The notes: generated from the letters alone by a model not told the origin. A stretch of 64,000 nt of DNA from Aerococcus sp. (GCA_030528285.1 JAUMZE010000002.1:176540-240539), one strand, 5' to 3'. Positions 1 through 8,804 are shown, numbered from the stretch's first letter. Numbers and translations are program-made.

Positions 1-45
1 ATTGATGTGGCTTATCGTGATGGCGAGAAATGCCAGTATCAATAA
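1..45 (+). CDS. 3' end of an unidentified gene cut by the window edge
   Basis: Frame 1 is open from the first base and gives 14 residues ending ...RDGEKCQYQ before TAA. A good intrinsic terminator follows 30 bases later, which fits the end of a transcription unit. Too little is visible to assign a family; that it is coding at all is an inference from the terminator. Confidence 0.3.
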   Translation: MDVAYRDGEKCQYQ

Positions 46-74
46 TCGAATGCAATAGCTATTATTAATGATTT

Positions 75-109
75 AATCTCTCTCATGGGAAAGTGAGAGA
101 GATTTTTTA
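75..109 (+). terminator. Intrinsic terminator
   Basis: An 11-bp perfect stem (AATCTCTCTCA / TGAGAGAGATT) with an 8-base loop is followed by a T-run. It closes the unit to its left. The rest of the 46-391 gap holds only this and the promoter/cre region described next. Confidence 0.75.
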
Positions 110-316
110 TGGGCAATTTTAGGGAAGGGATGCTTTTAGTACTGATTTTATCGTTAGACCACTCCTTTTGGATTTCTCGAATGCTTTTCTAGGCACTGAT
201 TCCTCTATTCTTTAAGACACAGGATCAAGCTGTTTTAGCGCCTCACCGGGAAATTTCCCTCTTTCTTGATACTTTGTCCAACCCGTCCGAGCATTTCCCA
301 GAAGCGCCTCAACCTA

Positions 317-345
317 TTGTAGCGCTTACACTTCCTCTCTATACT
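317..345 (+). promoter_or_regulatory. Sigma-A promoter overlapped by a cre-like palindrome
   Basis: TTGTAG (317-322), a 17-base spacer and TATACT (340-345) make a plausible sigma-A promoter 47 bases ahead of the first PTS gene. The -35 lies inside a near-palindrome TGTAGCGCTTACA (318-330), which resembles a CcpA cre site with one base missing. Binding there would block RNA polymerase, giving catabolite repression of the operon; this is inferred. Confidence 0.5.
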
Positions 346-391
346 GATCCTTGTAAGTAATCAATCAAACATTTTAAGGAGTGGAAACATC

Positions 392-868
392 ATGGGAGTA
401 GTATTAGCACGGATTGATCAACGTTTAATTCACGGGATTGTTGTGACGCAGTGGGCCGGTGCCACCAAGGCGAAACGGCTGATGGTAGTGGACGATGAGA
501 TCAGCCAGGACGAAACGCAGAAAACGGCCATGCGGATGAGTAAACCTGCTGGCACGGGGATGTCTATTATCGATACCCAAAAAGCCATCCATAATTTCAG
601 CCAAGGCAAATATGACAGCCACAACGTTCTCTTGATTGTGAGAGAGCCGAAAACGTTACTTCAGCTTATTGAGGGTGGGGTTCAGATTCCTAAGGTCAAT
701 ATTGGGATTATGTTCGATGGCGAAGGTAAAACGACGGTGAAGAAGATGGTATCCGTTGATGAAGAAGAAATCAACGACCTCAAAGCCATCGAAGCAAAGG
801 GGATTCCGGTGACCTTCCATTTTGTACCAAATGACCCAGAAGAAAGTCTCGACACCTACATTAACTAA
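392..868 (+). CDS. PTS mannose/fructose/sorbose-class EIIB
   Basis: Cytoplasmic phosphocarrier of a mannose-class PTS, 158 residues, the usual size for a single-domain IIB. The N-terminal motif ARIDQRLIHG carries the phosphorylated histidine (about His15) that accepts phosphate from IIA and passes it to the incoming sugar. AAGGAG lies 11 bases ahead of the ATG. It is the first gene of IIB-IIC-IID-IIA-GH13. The sugar cannot be read from IIB alone; the alpha-glucosidase downstream suggests an alpha-glucoside. Confidence 0.93.
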   Translation: MGVVLARIDQRLIHGIVVTQWAGATKAKRLMVVDDEISQDETQKTAMRMSKPAGTGMSIIDTQKAIHNFSQGKYDSHNVLLIVREPKTLLQLIEGGVQIPKVNIGIMFDGEGKTTVKKMVSVDEEEINDLKAIEAKGIPVTFHFVPNDPEESLDTYIN

Positions 869-882
869 GGAGGATGTAAATA

Positions 883-1680
883 ATGGATATGATACAAGGA
901 TTATTGATCATTCTCCTCTCCATGTGGATGGTCATTGATCAACAAGGACTCGTATTAACAACGTGGTTTCCTATTATGGTGGCACTGTTCTCAGGGCTCA
1001 TCATGGGTGATATGCAGACAGCCATGGTCATTGGTGGAACGTTCCAACTGATGGCACTCGGGGTCGCCAATATCGGAGGATCCTCCGTCCCAAACTGGGG
1101 GCTTGCTACAGTCGTCGGGATTTATGTGGCGATCCGCACCACCCACGACATTGAACAAGCCAAAGCCGTGGCCCTCGCTGTGGGGGTACCGGTTGGGATG
1201 TTAGGGATTCAGCTGGATGTGCTCGCCAAATTATTGAATACCTACGTCACCCACGCCGCTCAACGCGCAGCCAATGCAGGGCAGTTCAAGAAGATGAATC
1301 GCATAATGTGGATTGGCCCAGTTATCTTTGCGCTCTCAACCGGGGTACCCACCGCTCTTTGCGTTCTGTTCGGGGATCAGATTGTGATCGCCATCTTGAA
1401 TTTCGTACCGGAATGGTTCACGAACGGACTCTCTATCGCCGGGAATATGTTGCCAGTCGTCGGGATTGCGCTCCTCTTGCAGGTAATGCCAGTGAAGAAA
1501 TATCTCACCATGTTACTGATCGGTTTTGTGTTAGCGGCCTACTTGAACATCCCAATTTTAGGGATTTCGATCGTTGGTTTTGCGTTGGCATACTACTACT
1601 TCACCACACAAATGAGTAAAGCAGAAGCACAGACCACCACGGGCATGACGATGGATGAGGGGGACGATTTCGATGAATAA
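883..1680 (+). CDS. PTS mannose-class EIIC membrane subunit
   Basis: Polytopic membrane subunit (265 residues) that with IID forms the sugar channel of the mannose-class PTS. Hydrophobic segments run through most of the chain, and the family signature around GLIMGDMQTAMVIGGTFQLM is visible near residues 38-60. TAAGGAGG precedes the ATG and the gap to IIB is only 14 bases. The C-terminus is short and acidic (DEGDDFDE). The last 8 bases overlap the IID start, so the two membrane subunits are probably translationally coupled. Confidence 0.93.
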   Translation: MDMIQGLLIILLSMWMVIDQQGLVLTTWFPIMVALFSGLIMGDMQTAMVIGGTFQLMALGVANIGGSSVPNWGLATVVGIYVAIRTTHDIEQAKAVALAVGVPVGMLGIQLDVLAKLLNTYVTHAAQRAANAGQFKKMNRIMWIGPVIFALSTGVPTALCVLFGDQIVIAILNFVPEWFTNGLSIAGNMLPVVGIALLLQVMPVKKYLTMLLIGFVLAAYLNIPILGISIVGFALAYYYFTTQMSKAEAQTTTGMTMDEGDDFDE

Positions 1681-2485
1681 TGAAACAGCGAAAACATTAA
1701 CTAAGAAAGATATTAACAAGGCGGCGCTCCGCTACATGTTCATGGCCTGCAACATTTTCAACTACGAGAATCAACAGGGGCCTGCTGTGGTTTACGGATT
1801 AGAGAAAGCCCTCCGCAAGATCTATCCCAAAGATGAGCAGTATATTGCCTCACTGAACAATCACTTTAAGTACTTCAACACGACGACCTGGATGGCGAAT
1901 ATTCTCCTAGGTGCCAGTCTCGCCATGGAAGAAAAAGATGGCGAAAAGTCCCTCGATGCGGTGCAGAGTTTCAAGACGGGGATGATGGGACCATTAGCTG
2001 GCGTCGGGGACACGTTGATTTGGGTACTCTATCCAACCATTATGGGCTCGATTGCTGCTTACATGGGATTAGAGGGGAATCCGACCGGTGCGATTATTTG
2101 GTTATTATTGAACATCTTTTTCTTGTTCTTCCGGTTCAAATTGTTCCAGATCGGATATGATTCCGGGCTGAAACTCGTCACCACGCTCGGCAGCAAATTA
2201 TCTGTCTTCACCGAGGCAGCGTCGATCATGGGGCTCTCTGTGGTGGGCGCTCTAATTCCGTCCGTTGTCAAAATGAAAGTCGGTCTCGTCTTCACCACAG
2301 GCAAGGTGAAATTACCGATTCAAACGGATATTCTCGATAAAATCATGCCGGCACTCTTACCCGCAATCTTAACCTTTGTCGTGTATAAATTGATTGCGTC
2401 GAAGAAACTCACAGTCATCCAGATTATCTTTTTAATTATTTTGTTGGCGCTTGTTCTGTCTTACTTTGGTATTTTGACGGTGTAA
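1673..2485 (+). CDS. PTS mannose-class EIID membrane subunit
   Basis: The second membrane subunit of the mannose-class PTS, about 270 residues. It begins with the family pattern LTKKDINKAALRYMFMACNIFNYE and contains the conserved GxMGPLAGVGDTLIW segment in the middle, followed by hydrophobic helices. An upstream in-frame ATG at 1655 exists, but the ATG at 1673 has GAGGGGG at the right distance and overlaps the IIC stop as expected for coupling, so 1673 is chosen. Works with the adjacent IIC as the translocator. Confidence 0.92.
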   Translation: MNNETAKTLTKKDINKAALRYMFMACNIFNYENQQGPAVVYGLEKALRKIYPKDEQYIASLNNHFKYFNTTTWMANILLGASLAMEEKDGEKSLDAVQSFKTGMMGPLAGVGDTLIWVLYPTIMGSIAAYMGLEGNPTGAIIWLLLNIFFLFFRFKLFQIGYDSGLKLVTTLGSKLSVFTEAASIMGLSVVGALIPSVVKMKVGLVFTTGKVKLPIQTDILDKIMPALLPAILTFVVYKLIASKKLTVIQIIFLIILLALVLSYFGILTV

Positions 2486-2495
2486 TGGAGGGTGT

Positions 2496-2918
2496 ATGAT
2501 GCGAAAAATTATCATTGCAAGCCACCATCAACTCGCTTCGGGAATGGTGGATACGTTAAACTATATTATGCCTAACATCCAAAACATCACGGCGATCGAC
2601 GCCTACATGGATAATACCCCCGTGGAGGACGCCATTAAGGAATCCCTCAATGACCTCAGTGCAACCGACGAAGCACTCATCTTTACGGATTTACTCGGGG
2701 GATCGGTCAACCAAGCCTTTGTGCCGTATCTAAGTAAAGGCAATATCCATGTAGTGACAGGGATGAATCTCCCGGTGATTATGACCTTATTACTAGCGCT
2801 GGGGGGCACACCGATTGAACCTGCGCAGATCCAGACAGCCATTGAAGAATCACAGACACAGCTTCTCTATGTGAATGACTTCATCAAGGAACAGGCAATG
2901 GATGAGGAGGATGAGTGA
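2496..2918 (+). CDS. PTS mannose-class EIIA
   Basis: Cytoplasmic IIA of the mannose class, 140 residues. The N-terminus KIIIASHHQLASGM matches the family active-site region, in which the histidine near position 10 takes phosphate from HPr; here the usual THG is SHH. DLLGGSVNQAF in the middle is the family helix. A second ATG lies one codon in. The C-terminus is acidic (AMDEEDE) and the TGA stop overlaps the ATG of the GH13 gene. Confidence 0.9.
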   Translation: MMRKIIIASHHQLASGMVDTLNYIMPNIQNITAIDAYMDNTPVEDAIKESLNDLSATDEALIFTDLLGGSVNQAFVPYLSKGNIHVVTGMNLPVIMTLLLALGGTPIEPAQIQTAIEESQTQLLYVNDFIKEQAMDEEDE

Positions 2919-4597
2919 TGACAACGAAATGGTGGCAAGAAGCCGTCGTTTATCAGGTCTATCCCCAAAGCTTCAAAGACAGTAACGGCGATGGCGTGGG
3001 CGATCTCAACGGTCTCAAGGAAAAACTGCCCTATCTCAAAAAATTAGGGGTCGACGTGCTCTGGCTCAATCCTATTTTCCAATCGCCCTTGGTTGATAAT
3101 GGCTATGATATCAGTGATTATTATCAGCTGAATCCGCAGTATGGGACACTGGCAGATTTTAAGACCTTACTAAAAGCGGTGCATGACGCGGGAATGCGGC
3201 TCATTTTGGATCTCGTGGTGAATCATACGAGTGATCAACATGCATGGTTTCAAGAATCCAAAAAGAATCAAACCAATCCCTATGCTGATTACTATATCTG
3301 GAAGGATCCTAAACCAGATGGCTCCCAGCCGAATAACTGGGGATCGACATTTGGCGGACCAGCATGGACGTATGTACCGGAGCGCCAGCAGTATTATCTG
3401 CACTGCTTTGCGCCGGAACAGCCAGATCTCAACTGGGAGAATCCCGAGGTGCGCCAATCGATCTATCAAATGATGCGTTACTGGTTCGATCTGGGTGTGG
3501 ACGGTTTTCGGATGGATGTCATCAGTCTCATCAGTAAACGACCGGATTTCCCGGATGCATCCGAGGACTACGCCTACACGAAACGCTACTATGCGGGGGC
3601 GTCAAATGGGCCGCGGGTGCATGAGTTCCTCCACGAGATGTACGAGGAGGTCCTCAAAGATTATGATGTCATGACTGTGGGCGAAACACCGAATACCAAC
3701 AGTACCCAGGCGCAGCTCTATACCTTCCCTGAGCGCGAGGAATTAAATATGGTGTTCCATTTCGATCACATGCATCTCGATTACGGCAAGTATGGGAAGT
3801 TCTCTACGGTGCGGTTCAAACTGAGTGACCTCAAACGCGTTCTCACTGAATGGCAGAACCAACTGGATCAGGGCTGGAACTCGCTCTATTGGAGTAACCA
3901 CGACCAACCACGCGCCGTCACCCGTTTTGGGGATGAGGGCCAGTATCGCATCGCCTCCGCGAAAATGTTAGGGACCCTCCTTCACATGATGAAGGGGACG
4001 CCGTATATATTCGAGGGAGAAGAACTTGGGATGAAGAATGTCCCATTTGAGCATTTGGATGATTATCAAGACATCGAAACAAAATACTTCTACCAAACGA
4101 TGCAAGAAGCGGGCGAGGATGAACGAGATATTCGCCAAATGATCTATCTCAAGTCCCGCGATAATGCGCGTACTCCGATGCCTTGGGATGGGAGTGAAAT
4201 GAGCGGATTCTCCACCGCCAAACCATGGTTACCGTATTCACCGGACAACCAGACGATTAATGTGGAAGACGCACTCAAGGATCCCGATTCCGTGTTCTAC
4301 CACTACCAGCATCTCATCCAACTTAGGAAACACTATTCGATTATTGTGCATGGGACGTACCGATTGATTGCCCCGGAGGATTCCGTAGTCTATGCGTACG
4401 TTAGGGAGTATCAAAACCAAACACTCCTCGTGATCTGTTCCTTCAGTGAGCAGCCGGTTAATTTCACGATTCCTGATACTTACCAGGATCAGACGGCGAC
4501 CCTCCTGAGCACCAATTATCCAGAGCGTGAGGCAAAACTAGCTCCAGAGATCACCTTGGCGCCGTATGAGGCACGAGTGTATTTATTGGATGAGTAA
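2918..4597 (+). CDS. GH13 alpha-glucosidase (oligo-1,6-glucosidase / trehalose-6-phosphate hydrolase type)
   Basis: Intracellular glycoside hydrolase of family 13, 559 residues. All four conserved regions are visible: DLVVNHTS near 98-105, GFRMDVIS with nucleophile Asp200, TVGETPN with acid/base Glu256, and NHDQ with Asp329. Valine after the nucleophile is typical of alpha-1,6 or phospho-alpha-glucosidases. Start: a GTG at 2915 is in frame, but ATG 2918 has GAGGAGG seven bases ahead and overlaps the IIA stop. Last in the PTS operon, so it probably splits the imported phosphorylated alpha-glucoside; the exact substrate is not determinable. Confidence 0.88.
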   Translation: MTTKWWQEAVVYQVYPQSFKDSNGDGVGDLNGLKEKLPYLKKLGVDVLWLNPIFQSPLVDNGYDISDYYQLNPQYGTLADFKTLLKAVHDAGMRLILDLVVNHTSDQHAWFQESKKNQTNPYADYYIWKDPKPDGSQPNNWGSTFGGPAWTYVPERQQYYLHCFAPEQPDLNWENPEVRQSIYQMMRYWFDLGVDGFRMDVISLISKRPDFPDASEDYAYTKRYYAGASNGPRVHEFLHEMYEEVLKDYDVMTVGETPNTNSTQAQLYTFPEREELNMVFHFDHMHLDYGKYGKFSTVRFKLSDLKRVLTEWQNQLDQGWNSLYWSNHDQPRAVTRFGDEGQYRIASAKMLGTLLHMMKGTPYIFEGEELGMKNVPFEHLDDYQDIETKYFYQTMQEAGEDERDIRQMIYLKSRDNARTPMPWDGSEMSGFSTAKPWLPYSPDNQTINVEDALKDPDSVFYHYQHLIQLRKHYSIIVHGTYRLIAPEDSVVYAYVREYQNQTLLVICSFSEQPVNFTIPDTYQDQTATLLSTNYPEREAKLAPEITLAPYEARVYLLDE

Positions 4598-4614
4598 CAA
4601 TGGAAAGTTTAAAG

Positions 4615-4642
4615 CAGCGTGAGAAGTTCTTACGCTGTTTTT
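4615..4642 (+). terminator. Intrinsic terminator after the GH13 operon
   Basis: CAGCGT...ACGCTG stem followed by TTTTT. It separates the PTS-GH13 operon from the regulator, which must have its own promoter in 4643-4818; no convincing -35/-10 pair was found there. Confidence 0.6.
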
Positions 4643-4818
4643 CGGTGCTTGAAGGTAAGAGTTGGCTACTTAAGTGATACTATGATAGATAACTAAAGGA
4701 CAGCCTCTCTAACAGTGATATACTCAGAGAACGATAAAGAAGAAAGAAGCAAAGAATGATTGTGAGTTTTTATAAGTTATACAACTAAAACAGCATGATA
4801 AAAAGGAAGTGATAACAA

Positions 4819-5574
4819 ATGAATTTTGAGCAGCATTTGCGCCTGCACTATGATGAACTCTCTGAGATGGAGAAGGACATGGCGCGTTACCTGCATCAAT
4901 ATCCCGAGCAAGTGGTCGACATGACGATTGTAGAATTAGGAGAGACGTTACTGTCGTCGAAGAGTTCGATTTTAAGACTCGCAAAGAGGTTAGGGTTTCA
5001 CGGTTTTTCTGAGATGAAATATGTGATCAAGGAATCGCTCAACCAACAAACATTTACCCCGGAAGATTTGGTGAGTCATCTCAAAGAAGAGATCCACCAG
5101 ACGTTTCAGTATAGTGAGCAGACGAATTTCCAACCGATCCTGGACCAATTGAAACGTGCGCAAACGGTGATTATCTACGCGACGGGGTTCACGCAGACGA
5201 ACTACTCGCAGGATTTCTCGAACGATCTGTTTCTCTCGGGGCGTCCGAACTATCTGTTGTCAGGAGAGACCAATTTCGCGATGATCGCAGAGACATTGAC
5301 AGCACGTGATTTTGTGATTGTGACCTCCCTCACTGGGGAAACACCCGGCATCAGAGAGACGCTCAAACTGCTGGAGATCAATCAAGTACCGTTACTAAGC
5401 GTGACCCAGTTTGGGAAGAATTATCTGAGCGATCACGCAAATTATCATCTCTACTATGAGATCACCCCGCTCCCGAGCCACATCATCCACGGTGCAACCT
5501 CGATGATTGCGCTCAATGTGATCTTAACCATTCTTGCCCGGAAATATCGTGAATTCGTTCTGTATGATGAATAG
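4819..5574 (+). CDS. RpiR/MurR-family transcriptional regulator
   Basis: 251 residues with an N-terminal RpiR helix-turn-helix (about 1-75, including a SSKSSILRLAKRLGFHGFSE recognition-helix region) and a C-terminal SIS phosphosugar-binding domain (about 105-240, with VIIYATGFTQ and VIVTSLTGETPG). RpiR proteins sense sugar phosphates and control neighbouring uptake and catabolic genes. Downstream of and in the same direction as the alpha-glucoside operon, so it likely regulates it. AAGGAAGTG lies ahead of the ATG. Confidence 0.88.
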   Translation: MNFEQHLRLHYDELSEMEKDMARYLHQYPEQVVDMTIVELGETLLSSKSSILRLAKRLGFHGFSEMKYVIKESLNQQTFTPEDLVSHLKEEIHQTFQYSEQTNFQPILDQLKRAQTVIIYATGFTQTNYSQDFSNDLFLSGRPNYLLSGETNFAMIAETLTARDFVIVTSLTGETPGIRETLKLLEINQVPLLSVTQFGKNYLSDHANYHLYYEITPLPSHIIHGATSMIALNVILTILARKYREFVLYDE

Positions 5575-5591
5575 AGGAGGTGCCAATCTTG

Positions 5592-5726
5592 ATGTTTAAT
5601 CATGATCTGCCGTGGTTACCGCTCTATGCACCGGACATCATGAATGCATACTCCAAACAACTGAAAAATTACACGCCAAATACCTTTCTTGACTTCTATA
5701 ATGTCTGGAATTGGTCATTTGAATAA
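5592..5726 (+). CDS. Short ORF or 5' gene remnant (44 aa)
   Basis: A 44-residue ORF starting MFNHDLPWLPLYAPD directly follows the rpiR stop. AGGAGG (5575-5580) is positioned for TTG 5589 or ATG 5592. The peptide is aromatic and rich in Trp/Tyr/Phe and reads like the beginning of a longer enzyme. No family was recognised. Either a genuine small protein translated with rpiR, or the surviving 5' end of a gene whose rest has been deleted; the second is favoured because the downstream sequence is non-coding. Confidence 0.35.
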   Translation: MFNHDLPWLPLYAPDIMNAYSKQLKNYTPNTFLDFYNVWNWSFE

Positions 5727-5748
5727 AGTAAAATAATAAGTGTAGGAT

Positions 5749-5794
5749 GAGGAACCGGTATGAGCCTAATAGATAGAGGTCATATCGGTTTCTC
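5749..5794. terminator. Imperfect inverted repeat, possible terminator
   Basis: GAGGAACCGGTATGA pairs with TCATATCGGTTTCTC across a 16-base loop (two mismatches or wobbles). There is no T-run on either side, only AT-rich sequence, so termination is uncertain. It sits between the short ORF and the broken anchored-protein gene. Confidence 0.4.
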
Positions 5795-5894
5795 CTATAT
5801 AAATAAATATAAGCGCTGTTATTTTTTCCTGTTTCATCCTGAGTCGGTGTGATATTTAGAAACTCTGCCTATCAATAGAAAAGAGTGCCTCATC

Positions 5895-6439
5895 ATGAAG
5901 AAGCTGAAAGGATTACTCACCGCTTTTGGCGTTTTATTGGTAATCGCAATCGGTTTGAACGTGAAACTATGGATGGATTCCACAAACCAAGCGGATCAGA
6001 TAAATACACTCGAATCTCAGGTGAAGCAGGAAACAGAGAAGGTGGATGCACTAACTAAGGAAATGACAGAGAGAAGGCCTACCGTGATGTAACGACCAAG
6101 GTCATGAAGGAATTCTATACCACCAATGCGGATCATCCCGTTACCACACAGAACGAGCAGATGTAGCAATATGACGTCTATCAGGAGTATTTCAAACGGG
6201 GATATGGAGGCAATGGTGAGGCGACCACGCTCATTTCAGCGCCAACCAGTGTGCAGGCGTACGTAAGTGAACGGACGGATCATAAAATTTCTGGGATGGC
6301 GGTGATCAAAACTCATCTCACGGATACCCAGGACACCACCGTTGATCGGAATACCGTCAATATTTTATCTCTCACAGTAGATACCAGTACTCACAAAATC
6401 ACCCATATGGAAATAATCGATATTGATGATTATCAGTAG
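5895..6439 (+). pseudogene. Broken paralogue of the membrane-anchored secreted protein family
   Basis: The N-terminus MKKLKGLLTAFGVLLVIAIG is the same membrane anchor used by the intact paralogues at 8069 and 8805. The frame ends at TAA 6090-6092 after residue 65, but shifting frame near 6066-6071 restores the family motif AYRDVTTKVMKEFY. That frame then meets an in-frame TAG at 6164-6166, after which it stays open to 6439 (ending ITHMEIIDIDDYQ, like the paralogues). So one frameshift plus one nonsense codon inactivate it. About 180 residues when intact. Confidence 0.85.
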
Positions 6440-6449
6440 GAAAGGCATT

Positions 6450-6487
6450 CAACTACCTGGAGAAGAACATGCGTCAGGTAGTTTTTT
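6450..6487 (+). terminator. Intrinsic terminator
   Basis: CAACTACCTG / CAGGTAGTT stem with a 14-base loop, followed by TTTTTT. It ends the transcript of the broken gene. Confidence 0.8.
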
Positions 6488-6513
6488 GATGCTTGGTAGC
6501 GGTTTATGTGTTA

Positions 6514-6542
6514 TTGAAACAGATCTGATTGATGCGTATAAT
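6514..6542 (+). promoter_or_regulatory. Sigma-A promoter for the lipoprotein gene
   Basis: TTGAAA (6514-6519), exactly 17 bases, then TATAAT (6537-6542). The predicted start of transcription is near 6549, leaving a leader of about 105 bases before the ATG. Confidence 0.7.
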
Positions 6543-6655
6543 ATATAGATATAAGAAATGCTTTTTTATGTAGTTAGTACACATATTATTGTTTTCTTGT
6601 TGAGGCTAATGGGAGTAGATCCACTCTCAATTAAACGGTTAGGAGGTACCAGGAA

Positions 6656-7687
6656 ATGAAGAAGAAATTATTTTCGATTACTGTTCTAGTGATTACATGT
6701 TTGTTTACGTTCCTTTTGGGAGGATGCGGGAATGGTGATATTAAAAAATCACATGAACCAGTACCAGCATCTAAGGCATTTAAACAGTCAGGTCTTTGGT
6801 TGAAATCCTATAGTAGTAGCCTGATGGATAAAAAAGATGAAGTGACGGAGGTATTATCATTCGATGGAAAGGGAAACGTCACAATCTATCAATGTAAAGA
6901 TGAGAGCGATACGGATCAAAAAGCCCCTACATTCGCGGATCTGAATGGATTATCGGATGAAGACATCATTAAATTAGCTAAAGAAAAGGATAAGGCACTG
7001 TTTGACACCAAGCGTAAGAAAGCGCTAGATACGACCTCTCAAGCGATTAATACGCTGCAGAGTGCATATGATAAATTGAAAAAGGAATATAATGATCGGA
7101 CGTATACCAGTGACACGCTGCATAAGACCGAGGAAGAAGAGGAGCCAAAACCGAGTGGGGATCCCCAGATGGATGCAGCAGTTAAAGGCGTAAGAGAGCT
7201 CAATAAAGAGTTTTATGAGCATATGAGAAAACAGCGGGAGGACATGGCAAAGGAAAACTATGAGAAAGCATTTGCTGATTTAGAGAAGCATTTGAACGAG
7301 GCGAAAAAAGAGCAGGAGAAAACGAAAACCGCAGAGTATAAGGAGCCAAAAGCTGAACCATATAAGTTGCATATCACTACAGATAGCTCTGGCAATAGCA
7401 CTCAAAGTGAAGAGTTCATAAAAACGATCCCGCACTACTCATTCTATCAAGCGTCCGTAGATAAAGACCTAAGTACTGAGGACATTATCACAGCAGGTGT
7501 TGATGGAACATTTACCCCTGCTGAGGAGAACACAAAAGAATTAGATTTCGAATTACTACCTATGGAACATCAAAAAATTTACGATACGATATTTGGGGGA
7601 TTTAGTCAGTTAGTGACGAGTGTCGATGTGAAACAAGGCGGATTTGAATTGGACACACCAAAAACAGAGGGCGTAGAAGTCGATTAA
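6656..7687 (+). CDS. Surface lipoprotein of unknown function
   Basis: 343 residues. A lipoprotein signal peptide (MKKK, hydrophobic stretch) ends in the lipobox LLGGC, with Cys24 as the lipidated residue, so the protein is anchored outside the membrane. The body is highly charged (Lys/Glu-rich, probable coiled coil at about 110-230) and the C-terminus has a compact motif FGGFSQLVTSVDVKQGGFEL. GGAGG lies ahead of the ATG. The family was not recognised. A truncated copy of its C-terminus follows directly. Confidence 0.8.
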   Translation: MKKKLFSITVLVITCLFTFLLGGCGNGDIKKSHEPVPASKAFKQSGLWLKSYSSSLMDKKDEVTEVLSFDGKGNVTIYQCKDESDTDQKAPTFADLNGLSDEDIIKLAKEKDKALFDTKRKKALDTTSQAINTLQSAYDKLKKEYNDRTYTSDTLHKTEEEEEPKPSGDPQMDAAVKGVRELNKEFYEHMRKQREDMAKENYEKAFADLEKHLNEAKKEQEKTKTAEYKEPKAEPYKLHITTDSSGNSTQSEEFIKTIPHYSFYQASVDKDLSTEDIITAGVDGTFTPAEENTKELDFELLPMEHQKIYDTIFGGFSQLVTSVDVKQGGFELDTPKTEGVEVD

Positions 7688-7710
7688 TTGCTAGAGAATC
7701 AAATAAGCAA

Positions 7711-7995
7711 TGAAATTATCCCGTAAATGATCCTAGATTGCTCATTTACATAGGTGGCAATCAAGATCCAGAGCAAGTGTTTATTAATGGATTGTCAGGA
7801 AGTTCAAGTGTTTTTCATCCAAAAAGTAGCATAGAACAAGCCAACGCGAAAGTAATCCTTACACTTTCAGATAATCAAGAAATCTATGATGCGGTTTATG
7901 GCGGTTTTAGTGGCTTAGTCACTACCGTTGATAAAAACCAAGGCGGATTTATATTAGATACACCAGATACAGAAGGCGTCAAGGTAGACGAATAG
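7711..7995 (+). pseudogene. Truncated duplicate of the lipoprotein C-terminus
   Basis: The open frame after TGA 7711-7713 encodes about 94 residues without signal peptide or ribosome site; the only start available is TTG 7738. Its end, YGGFSGLVTTVDKNQGGFIL followed by DTPDTEGVKVDE, matches the lipoprotein end (FGGFSQLVTSVDVKQGGFEL, DTPKTEGVEVD). This is a partial tandem duplication whose 5' part was lost or never copied. Confidence 0.75.
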
Positions 7996-8068
7996 AACAT
8001 ATGAAGGGCCAGTACTGCAAAATATATTGAGAAAACATATGTCCACCAAAAGGGAAGGAGTGTCTTAT

Positions 8069-8752
8069 ATGAAAGGAATAAAAGGTCTAATCGCACTAGT
8101 GAGCGTTGTCCTAGTGATCTCTATTGGCTTAAATGTGAAGTGGATGTCAGAGGCTGCTACCAATAAACAAACAACCACCCAAATCACTCGCCAAGATAAG
8201 CAAGAAAAGCAGTCAGATAAGGATAAGACCACTTCTGAATCGGAAACATCAGGTGTAGAGAATCAAAAACAAGAGAGTAATAGCTCTGAGAGTGAGGATA
8301 CACAACGGTCATCTGTTAAGGCGTCTTCAGCTAATGAAGTATCAAAAAAGAAGCAAACGGACAGCCAGATTACAGCTGAACAGCAATATCGAGAGATCGT
8401 TGTGCCGGCAATGAAGGAGTATTTTACGTATCATCCGGACACGCCTCAATCATACGGTAACTTAGACACGCGTATGCGGCCTTACCTTTCAGATAAAGCT
8501 TTTCAGAAGGAATTTGGACATTTTACTACTAGAGGAGGACTTTTATTCCAGGAATCTGAACCCAAAACGATGACAGTTTATTGTGGAGAAGCTAAGCATC
8601 AGCAAGTCATGGGATTTGTGGTTATTAAGCTCATAAGTGGTCAAGAAGACGTCAAAAGCAACGTTACTCATGTTGAACAGGTAGGCGTTGATTTAAGAAC
8701 CAAAAAAATCACTACGTTAGAACAAGTAGGTTATCAGGAAGACTATGATTAA
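8069..8752 (+). CDS. Membrane-anchored secreted protein, tandem family member
   Basis: 227 residues. A short basic N-terminus and one hydrophobic helix (about residues 5-25, ending ISIGLNVKW) anchor it as an uncleaved signal. A Ser/Thr/Gln/Lys-rich linker (about 30-105) is followed by a globular domain beginning QYREIVVPAMKEYF. The in-frame ATG at 8027 is rejected because AAGGAG lies 8 bases ahead of ATG 8069. Same family as the pseudogene at 5895 and the gene at 8805. Function unknown; the architecture suits a wall-spanning surface domain. Confidence 0.8.
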   Translation: MKGIKGLIALVSVVLVISIGLNVKWMSEAATNKQTTTQITRQDKQEKQSDKDKTTSESETSGVENQKQESNSSESEDTQRSSVKASSANEVSKKKQTDSQITAEQQYREIVVPAMKEYFTYHPDTPQSYGNLDTRMRPYLSDKAFQKEFGHFTTRGGLLFQESEPKTMTVYCGEAKHQQVMGFVVIKLISGQEDVKSNVTHVEQVGVDLRTKKITTLEQVGYQEDYD

Positions 8753-8804
8753 TATTCCTTGAGTGGAAGTTCTATTATACATAATAGGAAGGGGCATCGG
8801 TATT

